From: Kiritimatiellota bacterium
GTDB lineage: Bacteria > Verrucomicrobiota > Kiritimatiellia > JAAZAB01
Assembly: GCA_008636095.1 (NCBI GenBank)
Contig: VSJD01000002.1
Span: 1-11,134 of the forward strand
Direction: 5' to 3'
Length of the DNA: 11,134 bases
Under the pieces are notes generated by a model. That model was not told the origin of the DNA. It saw only the letters and a program-made list of their open reading frames with translations, and did not search any database. A program made the translations under genes and the position numbers. Shown here one piece after another: positions 4,781-11,134 of the stretch (within the stretch, counting starts at the first letter, position 1; each line of letters starts with the position of its first letter).

Positions 4781-5962
4781 CTACATGTGGGCTATGATTT
4801 CGTCGGCAAATTCCGAACATTTCAGCAGAGTCGCATTGTCCATCAGCCGGTGGAAATCGTAGGTCACTTTCCGGCGCCGGATGGCCTCGCTGAGGCCGCG
4901 GATAATCTTGTCGGCCGCTTCCACCCAGCCCATGTAGCGGAACATCATCTCGCCGGAGAGGATTACGGAGCCGGGGTTGACCTTGTCCTGGCCGGCATAC
5001 TTGGGCGCCGTACCGTGCGTGGCCTCGAAAATGGCGTGCCCGGTCTGGAAGTTGATGTTGCCGCCCGGGGCAATACCGATGCCGCCAACCTGCGCCGCCA
5101 GGGCATCGGACATGTAATCCCCGTTCAGATTCAGTGTGGCGATAACGTCGAATTCCGCCGGCCGGGTCAAGGCCTGTTGGAAGAAAATATCGGCAATCGT
5201 GTCCTTGACCACGATACGGTCGCCATATTCCTTGGCCACTTCATAGCCCCAGGCCAGGAAGGCGCCCTCCGTAAATTTCTGAATATTGCCCTTGTGCACG
5301 AGCGTCACACTCCGACGCTTGTTCTGGATGGCATACTCGATGGCGGCCCGCACCAGGCGTTTACTGCCGGTCTCACTGATGGGCTTGATGCCGACGCCCG
5401 AATCCGGACGAATGTTCCAGCCGAATTCTGTTTTCAGGAAGCCGATGAGTTTTTTGGCTTGCGGACTACCGGAGCGCACTTCCAAACCGGCATAGACATC
5501 TTCCGTGTTTTCGCGGAACACCACCATGTCCACCTTGCCGGGTTCCTTGACCGGGCTCGGCACGCCCTCGAACCAGTGCACCGGTCGCAGGCAGACGTAA
5601 AGATCGAGCAGCTGGCGCAAGGCGACGTTCAAACTACGATGCCCGCCGCCAATCGGGGTGGTGAGCGGCCCCTTGATGCCGACCAGATATTGCTTGAAGG
5701 CGGCGACTGTTTCATCCGGCAGCCAGTTGCCGGTCTGCTTGAACGCTTTTTCGCCCGCCAGCAATTCCTGCCAGCAGATTTGCCGCCGCCCGCCGTAGGC
5801 TTTGGCAACGGCGCCATCCAACACGCGCACGGCGGCACGCCAGATGTCCGGCCCCGTGCCGTCGCCTTCAATGAAAGGGATGATCGGATGATCCGGCACC
5901 ACGCATGCCTTCTGATCAGTTGAAAATGTAATCGGTTTGCCCTGGACAGCGTTCTTGGTCAT
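4781..5962 (-). CDS. icd: isocitrate dehydrogenase (NADP+)
   Basis: Oxidises isocitrate to 2-oxoglutarate and CO2 with reduction of NADP+ in the TCA cycle. The 393-residue chain matches the E. coli-type homodimeric enzyme over its length. Numbering from MTKNA: substrate loop GGGHRSLN with Ser110 (equivalent to E. coli Ser113, the residue phosphorylated by AceK), Tyr157 in ENTEDVYAG, Lys224 in HKGN, metal-binding aspartates in LNGDYMSD (282, 286), and NADP-specific residues Lys321-Tyr322 in KYAGQDK, Val328, Tyr368 and Arg372 in [11 protein letters not shown]-dependent relatives carry Asp-Ile in place of Lys-Tyr. The ATG at 5962 has GGAG 11 bases upstream, a long spacing; a GTG at 5974 would overlap that site. 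It is the last gene of the minus-strand operon, 18 bases after the mannosidase. No aceK is seen. Confidence 0.97.
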   Translation of the reverse strand: MTKNAVQGKPITFSTDQKACVVPDHPIIPFIEGDGTGPDIWRAAVRVLDGAVAKAYGGRRQICWQELLAGEKAFKQTGNWLPDETVAAFKQYLVGIKGPLTTPIGGGHRSLNVALRQLLDLYVCLRPVHWFEGVPSPVKEPGKVDMVVFRENTEDVYAGLEVRSGSPQAKKLIGFLKTEFGWNIRPDSGVGIKPISETGSKRLVRAAIEYAIQNKRRSVTLVHKGNIQKFTEGAFLAWGYEVAKEYGDRIVVKDTIADIFFQQALTRPAEFDVIATLNLNGDYMSDALAAQVGGIGIAPGGNINFQTGHAIFEATHGTAPKYAGQDKVNPGSVILSGEMMFRYMGWVEAADKIIRGLSEAIRRRKVTYDFHRLMDNATLLKCSEFADEIIAHM

Positions 5963-5980
5963 ATAAACAGTCACTCCAAT

Positions 5981-8536
5981 TCATTTTTTTAATTTATTTT
6001 CAGTTAGACGGCTTTGCGCCGTATTGCATCGCAAAAACACGATGAGATCATTCAGCGTTGTAATTTTAATTTTTGCAGCGGGCAGTCCTTTTTCAAAGCG
6101 CACGCGGATACGTTCGCCCGGCATAATATCCAAATAGTTGTCTTCCGGCAAATAATCGTCCGCCTGTAATCTCAGGCTGAAGGTTGGCACGTTTGTGCGG
6201 AGCACAACCATGTCTTTCTGAAATGGTTCCACAATAATCCGCGGCTTTTGAATGGAGAAATGTTCGAAGAAAGAAGGCGGAAAACAAAATTCCTCGCCGC
6301 TTAACCCTTTGTAAGAACTGAACCAGTGCGAAGCCGATGCCTGGCGGCGTCCTTGGGTGTCTTCCAGAACCGCGCGGGCAAACGATGCCAGATTTTCAAA
6401 CGGCCATGTAAGGGTTGTATAAAAAAAACCTGCGTTTACACACTGACCCGGCTTTACGGTTGTTTCCCGGCGCCATTCGCAATTTGGCTTTCCATCCTTG
6501 AAAGCATACCGGCCATATTTAATATGGCCACGAAAAGTTTCCTGGCCCAGGTTGCTGACCCAGACGGACAAGGCGCTTTCCTCCTCCTTAAAAAATACCG
6601 CCAGGGGAGCAAAAGACCTCTTGATATAATAAAACAAGGCTTTACGGCGCAGATAATAATCATGCGTTGTCCATGAGGAAGTCGGCCAGCAGTCATTATA
6701 CATCCAGAACAGCGCGCCCTTACAGACGGATATGTTGCGACGGTAAGTTGCCATACACCGGGCCATATGCTCTCCATGCAGACGCTGCATGGCCCCGACG
6801 TAAATATCCATGGGCAGTTTTTGCGGTGTTTCGGTAATATAGCGGCGGATCACATTCCATTCCCGGTTCTCGTAGCCGGTATTGGCATGCAGACGATAAC
6901 CGGATGAATGCGGGCGCCGCTCCCTCGCGGGAAGATATTGAACAATTGACTTCAGGTCGGGCGGAGAATTCCACGTATAAAACTCGCTCAAAAAACGGCC
7001 AACCGCCCGGGCGGTAAGATTAATATCGGCGGACTCATCATACGTCAAACACGGATTCAGAGAGTGGCAATCGCCGGCAAGTTCACTGCGGGCATATTTA
7101 CCGCCATAGGGACTGGCCGGACGGTAAAGCGCCCCGGGGCAATGAGCTTTCAGCAGACGGGGCAAAATTTTATCCCAGATTTTTGCGCCATACAAACGCT
7201 TCACTCCCTGATATTGATACACGTCATAATAGCCGTCATAAATTTCATTCTCGCCGCACCACATGACAATCGCGGGATGATTGCGCAGGCGCTTAATTGC
7301 TTTTTCGGCCTCCGACGAGCAGTTGGCCAGAAACCGGGCGTCATCATCCGGATAAAGTGCGCAGGCATACATGAAATCCTGCCAGATCAGGATACCCAAT
7401 TCATCACAGCGGGAATAAAAATAATCGCTTTCGTAAATTCCTCCGCCCCAGACGCGCATCATATTAAAATGACATCGCACGGCTTCTTCCAGCAGGACAT
7501 TGATTTTTTCATCCGTTACTCGGGCCACAATAGAATCGGCCGGCACCCAGTTGGCGCCCCGGCAAAACAACGTTTTGCCATTGATTTCAAACGCGAACGT
7601 ATTTCCGCCTTTATCCAGCGTTTTCTCAAGTAATCGGACGCGCCGGACCCCAAAACATGTGTTGGATCGGATGGTTTCCCCGTCGGTCACTTCAATTTCC
7701 AGGGTATAGAGATGTTGATTTCCTTCTCCGACCGGCCACCACAACTCCGGCTTTTCTATAACCATGGAGGCCGTTACTTCGCCGGTCTTTAAGCGGACGG
7801 CCGTTTCGGCCGCCACGCGCCCGGCGCTGTTAGTGATCTTCAAAACGGCCTGACGCGGTCCAGTTTTTGAATCTACCGGCGTGAATTTAAAACGGCAATT
7901 GACAACGGCCTGCCGGAAGTCGCGGCTTAATACCGGACGGGCAAAAACGTCATCAATAAACCCGAACGTGGTTGTCTCCAGGCGCACATTGCGCCAGATA
8001 CCGCAGGTAATCAGCCGGGGCGCCCAATCCCAACCGAAAGAAAACTGGGGTTTGCGCAACCAGATCCGCCCATATTCCGGAGCAGAAGCCAGGTATTTTT
8101 TTAATTCTTTGCCGGCGAGCGTTTCTAAACCGTTGGTGAGTTTGATCTCCAGGCTATTCCGTCCATCCCGCAAACGGTACGAAACATCGAACACATGCTC
8201 CACGAAGGCGTTGGCGGTGCTTCCTAAAAAGAAATCATTCAAATAAATTCCAGCCGCGCAATCCAATCCCTCAAAAAAGAGCCGCGCTTTGAACGGCATT
8301 TTGGGACATTTAAATTTAAAAGTTTTCCGGTAATGCCAAATATAATTTTCAAATTTTCCCGCTTTTTTTACATTAAATCCTTCCAACGGCTCAGGTAACA
8401 GACCGTTGGCGATTAAATCCAAATGAATGTCACCCGGCACAAGGGCAGGCAACCACGCCTTTTTAGCGATTGAAGGGCCCCCGGGGGTTTGAGCGCTTCC
8501 CTGAAAACCCCATCGGCCGTTGAGCGAAATATTCAT
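5981..8536 (-). CDS. glycoside hydrolase family 2 beta-mannosidase
   Basis: Predicted to release terminal beta-linked mannose from manno-oligosaccharides. Length is 851 residues, usual for the family. Numbering from the ATG at 8536: N-terminal jelly-roll sugar-binding domain (about 1-190) with the GWDWAP motif typical of mannosidases at 168-173, an immunoglobulin-like domain, then the TIM barrel with the GANWVPADS stretch, RVWGGGIYE, the acid/base Glu431 in WCGENE and the nucleophile Glu518 in RFLSEFYTW (usually SEFG; here Tyr replaces Gly), and GALFWMYNDCWPTSSW. No signal peptide is seen, so it probably acts on imported oligosaccharides in the cytoplasm. The start is ambiguous: a GTG at 8584 overlaps the opcA stop (GTGA), but homology begins near MNISLNGRW; neither has a clear ribosome binding site. 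Codons look somewhat more A/T-rich than in zwf, opcA and icd, which may indicate transfer. Confidence 0.9.
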   Translation of the reverse strand: MNISLNGRWGFQGSAQTPGGPSIAKKAWLPALVPGDIHLDLIANGLLPEPLEGFNVKKAGKFENYIWHYRKTFKFKCPKMPFKARLFFEGLDCAAGIYLNDFFLGSTANAFVEHVFDVSYRLRDGRNSLEIKLTNGLETLAGKELKKYLASAPEYGRIWLRKPQFSFGWDWAPRLITCGIWRNVRLETTTFGFIDDVFARPVLSRDFRQAVVNCRFKFTPVDSKTGPRQAVLKITNSAGRVAAETAVRLKTGEVTASMVIEKPELWWPVGEGNQHLYTLEIEVTDGETIRSNTCFGVRRVRLLEKTLDKGGNTFAFEINGKTLFCRGANWVPADSIVARVTDEKINVLLEEAVRCHFNMMRVWGGGIYESDYFYSRCDELGILIWQDFMYACALYPDDDARFLANCSSEAEKAIKRLRNHPAIVMWCGENEIYDGYYDVYQYQGVKRLYGAKIWDKILPRLLKAHCPGALYRPASPYGGKYARSELAGDCHSLNPCLTYDESADINLTARAVGRFLSEFYTWNSPPDLKSIVQYLPARERRPHSSGYRLHANTGYENREWNVIRRYITETPQKLPMDIYVGAMQRLHGEHMARCMATYRRNISVCKGALFWMYNDCWPTSSWTTHDYYLRRKALFYYIKRSFAPLAVFFKEEESALSVWVSNLGQETFRGHIKYGRYAFKDGKPNCEWRRETTVKPGQCVNAGFFYTTLTWPFENLASFARAVLEDTQGRRQASASHWFSSYKGLSGEEFCFPPSFFEHFSIQKPRIIVEPFQKDMVVLRTNVPTFSLRLQADDYLPEDNYLDIMPGERIRVRFEKGLPAAKIKITTLNDLIVFLRCNTAQSRLTENKLKK

Positions 8537-8580
8537 AAAATACACATGTCGTTTACGGTTCCCATCATTTGCGATGGAGT

Positions 8581-9615
8581 TCACAACAATGCGCCCGCCG
8601 TTAACGCAGTCTCATACACGGCATCCCGCCCCGCCAAGGTGATTTCATCGGTCAGTAGTTTGTCAACACCCGGGCAACTGGCTTTAATCACGTTGCTCCA
8701 TACCTGGGCGCCCAACGTAGCCCGGGCTTCCAGGGTGCCGTCGTCGGCCTGGGTGACAGCAAATGTGTTGCCCCCACCCGAGCAAGTCATCACCAGGGAT
8801 CGAAACGAAAACCCGGCGGGGTCGGTGGAAATCAGACGGATGCGCTCGCGGGGCAGGAGATGGCCGCTTTTGTCCATCTGCACTTTAAGCCAACCGGCCA
8901 GGAGCCGCCCAGTTGAGGCGTTGCCCTCGACACGGACCTCCCCAATCAGGGCTAAATTGTCCCGGCACTCCATGGAATCAAAAAATTGGGCGAACAGTTG
9001 CCGGTAAGGCGTGAGTCTACCCCAGTTCAGATCGCTGACGGCAACGCCCATCCGGCGCGACTGTTCCACGAAGCGGGCCAAGGCGTGCAAATCATTGTCA
9101 GAATAATCGGCCGAATCCACGATCACGCGCTCCGTCTGTTTTGCAAACAGTCCAAAATCTTTGCGGTCAAACGGAGGTTTCGGCCACCAGAGGACCACCG
9201 GCAGGTCGGGCACCAAAAGCGAGGCCGCCAGGCTCGGCAGATTGTCCGCCATGATACCACGGGCGGACAGCCGGATCCGGTCACAACAAATACAACGCTG
9301 GCACGTTTCGGAATCCTGGCAGATTATGGCGACTTCCGCGCAGAGCTCCGGGGGATCAATGTCCGGCTCGGACGTGACCAGGATCACACGGCAGGGATTG
9401 CGGCCGATAATGTTCCCGATCACCTCCATCGCCGCGCTGGTTTCCTGATCTGAGCCACCAACGGCGACCAGATTGGCCATGACCGTCCGCACGGTCATAC
9501 TCGCGGATGCCGCCGTCCCCCCGGTCCGCGGCATGGCGATCCATAATTTTTCCAATTCATTCTCAATTAACGGGGGCGCAACCTGCCGCGGCCCGGCCGC
9601 TATGCGACTGCTCAT
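8581..9615 (-). CDS. opcA: glucose-6-phosphate dehydrogenase assembly protein OpcA
   Basis: OpcA is a partner protein needed for full activity of glucose-6-phosphate dehydrogenase in cyanobacteria and is found beside zwf in several phyla. The 344-residue chain carries family marks: NPCRVILV at 73-80, a CxxC-like cysteine run ending in ICCDRI near 105-114, [13 protein letters not shown] at 137-149, and the C-terminal beta-rich half. It catalyses nothing known itself. The ATG at 9615 overlaps the zwf stop codon (ATGA) and has GGAGG 5 bases upstream within zwf, a sign of translational coupling and probably balanced synthesis of both subunits. Its own stop overlaps a possible GTG start of the mannosidase. 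Confidence 0.93.
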   Translation of the reverse strand: MSSRIAAGPRQVAPPLIENELEKLWIAMPRTGGTAASASMTVRTVMANLVAVGGSDQETSAAMEVIGNIIGRNPCRVILVTSEPDIDPPELCAEVAIICQDSETCQRCICCDRIRLSARGIMADNLPSLAASLLVPDLPVVLWWPKPPFDRKDFGLFAKQTERVIVDSADYSDNDLHALARFVEQSRRMGVAVSDLNWGRLTPYRQLFAQFFDSMECRDNLALIGEVRVEGNASTGRLLAGWLKVQMDKSGHLLPRERIRLISTDPAGFSFRSLVMTCSGGGNTFAVTQADDGTLEARATLGAQVWSNVIKASCPGVDKLLTDEITLAGRDAVYETALTAGALL

Positions 9616-11134
9616 AATCGCCTCCAGCTTCGCCCGTCGCGGGCTATCAAGTCATCGGCACTTGCAGGGCCCCATGTCCCCGCCTCGTAATTGGAAAAGT
9701 CCCTGGGCGGGGATGCCTTCCAGCCTTCCAAAATCGGCATAATGCGCGACCAGGCCGTTTCGACTTCATCAGCGCGGGTGAACAGTGTGGCGTCACCCAG
9801 CATGCCGTCCAGCAGAAGCCGTTCATAGGCTTCCGGTGGTTCCATACCAAAGGCCGCCCCGTAATCAAATTCCATCTTCACCGGCCGGATGTTAATGGCC
9901 TGGCCCGGCGCCTTGGAATTGAATTTGATCGAAATACTCTCGTCGGGCTGGATCCGCAGTACGAGCAGGTTGGGATCCATGCCTGCCAGGGCGCTTCCAA
10001 ACAGCGCAAGAGGCGCCTGACGGAACTGGATCGCGATTTCCGTGATCCTTTTGGGCAGGCGCTTGCCCGCCCGCAGGTAAAACGGCACGCCCGCCCAGCG
10101 CCAGTTATCAATGAATAATTTAACGGCGGCGTAAGTCTCGGTGGTCGAGGCGGCGGCCACATTTTTTTCATGGCGATAGGCCGGCACAAATTTACCATTG
10201 AGGGTGCCAATCCCATACTGGCCGCGCACGGTCATGGCGTTCACGTCATCCGGCCGAAACGGGTGGATCGAGCCGAGCACTTTTACTTTTTCATCGCGCA
10301 CGGCATCGGCATCCATGGCCGCGGGCGGTTCCATGGCCACCAGGCTTACCAGTTGCAGCATGTGATTTTGAATCATGTCCCGGATAACTCCGGCAGTTTC
10401 ATAATATCCGCCCCGCCCCTCCACACCGACCGATTCCGCCACAGTGATTTGAACATGGTCAATGAAATTACGGTTCCATAACGGCTCAAAAATGCCGTTG
10501 GCAAAACGGAACACCAGGATGTTCTGCACCGTCTCTTTGCCCAGGTAGTGGTCAATGCGATAGATTTGATCCTCATCGAAGACGGTATGGACCATACGGT
10601 CCAGTTCTTGGGCCGTGCTCAAATCATGCCCGAACGGCTTCTCGATCACGGCGCGGACCCAGCCGCCGGATGGGCTGTGATTGAGCTTGGCCGCGCCCAG
10701 TTGTTTGAGAATGACGGGAAAATAATCGGGTGCGGTGGCCAGGTAGAACAGCCGGTTACCCGCCGTGCCGCGCTCGGCATCCAGGCGATCCAATAATTCG
10801 CCCAACCGTCGATAGGCGGTTTGATCGTCAAAATTACCCTGGAAATACTCGATATGCTTAGCGAAGTTCTCCCAGACCGCCGGATCCACCGGTCGCATGC
10901 GGGAAAATGCATTAACACCCTCCCGCATCTGGTTTCGAAACTCGTCGGTGGAAATTGGCCGTCGCGCCATGCCCACGATCGAAATGCTGTTCGGTAACAA
11001 CTGTTCAAGGTCCAGGTTATAGAGTGCCGGAACCAGCTTGCGCCTGGTCAGGTCGCCCGAGGCGCCGAAAATAACCAGGGCGCAGGGTTCCGGCGTGCGT
11101 TGCAGGCGCAATCCTTCGCGCAGTGGATTCTGAA
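9612..11134 (-). CDS. zwf: glucose-6-phosphate 1-dehydrogenase (5' end beyond the window)
   Basis: Oxidises glucose 6-phosphate to 6-phosphogluconolactone with NADP+, the entry to the oxidative pentose phosphate pathway. The frame is open to the right edge: upstream of a TTG at 11111 it still reads QNPLREGL, which matches the family's usual NPLREGLR, so the true start lies outside the window. Visible motifs, numbered from that TTG: nucleotide-binding GASGDL at 16-21, EKPFG at 157-161, the glucose 6-phosphate-binding RIDHYLGKE at 185-193, and [17 protein letters not shown] at 237-253 with the probable catalytic His250. About 507 residues are inside the window. First known gene of a likely operon with opcA, mannosidase and icd. 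Confidence 0.97.
   Translation of the reverse strand, partial: QNPLREGLRLQRTPEPCALVIFGASGDLTRRKLVPALYNLDLEQLLPNSISIVGMARRPISTDEFRNQMREGVNAFSRMRPVDPAVWENFAKHIEYFQGNFDDQTAYRRLGELLDRLDAERGTAGNRLFYLATAPDYFPVILKQLGAAKLNHSPSGGWVRAVIEKPFGHDLSTAQELDRMVHTVFDEDQIYRIDHYLGKETVQNILVFRFANGIFEPLWNRNFIDHVQITVAESVGVEGRGGYYETAGVIRDMIQNHMLQLVSLVAMEPPAAMDADAVRDEKVKVLGSIHPFRPDDVNAMTVRGQYGIGTLNGKFVPAYRHEKNVAAASTTETYAAVKLFIDNWRWAGVPFYLRAGKRLPKRITEIAIQFRQAPLALFGSALAGMDPNLLVLRIQPDESISIKFNSKAPGQAINIRPVKMEFDYGAAFGMEPPEAYERLLLDGMLGDATLFTRADEVETAWSRIMPILEGWKASPPRDFSNYEAGTWGPASADDLIARDGRSWRRL

Noticed and set aside
4763..5923. Long plus-strand open frame opposite icd
   Set aside because: Antisense shadow of a clearly recognised isocitrate dehydrogenase, and it begins inside the terminator T-tract region.
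7064..7633. Plus-strand open frame opposite the mannosidase
   Set aside because: The minus strand carries continuous GH2 motifs here, including the acid/base WCGENE; no independent start signal for the plus strand.

Overview
The window looks like a chromosomal stretch of a Gram-negative-type bacterium. The gene order rsmD-coaD-DUF177, a Zwf/OpcA pair, a thioredoxin-CcdA membrane fusion and a secreted repeat protein would fit a PVC-group or candidate-phylum bacterium, but the lineage cannot be fixed from the sequence. No rRNA, tRNA, transposase, CRISPR or phage gene is visible.

Layout. Positions 1-2186 hold a minus-strand housekeeping cluster: rsmD (16S rRNA methyltransferase), coaD (coenzyme A synthesis) and a DUF177/YceD gene, each followed or separated by repeat-rich DNA. 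From about 2289 to 3668 a plus-strand gene encodes a signal peptide, a thioredoxin-like CxxC domain and a CcdA/DsbD-type membrane domain. From 3896 to 4699 a plus-strand gene encodes a secreted protein built of tandem 15-residue repeats, closed by a strong hairpin terminator. From 4781 to the right edge is a tight minus-strand operon: zwf (5' end outside the window), opcA, a GH2 beta-mannosidase and icd. Zwf, with its partner OpcA, and Icd both make NADPH; the mannosidase between them supplies hexose for the same central pathways.

The most unusual content is the repeat DNA in the left third. Each gap of the rsmD-coaD-DUF177 cluster carries short tandem units of period 7 or 9, usually as two arrays facing each other, plus palindromes. 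The units are TGGTTAA-like, AGTCAGA/CTACAGC-like and CRCARAGAA-like. The same material enters coding sequence: it forms the last residues of RsmD and an 84-base in-frame linker of 12 heptamers in the thioredoxin-CcdA protein. A separate run of CTTG-loop hairpins overlaps that protein's signal-peptide region. This looks like an active, protein-tolerated repeat population, perhaps not well described.
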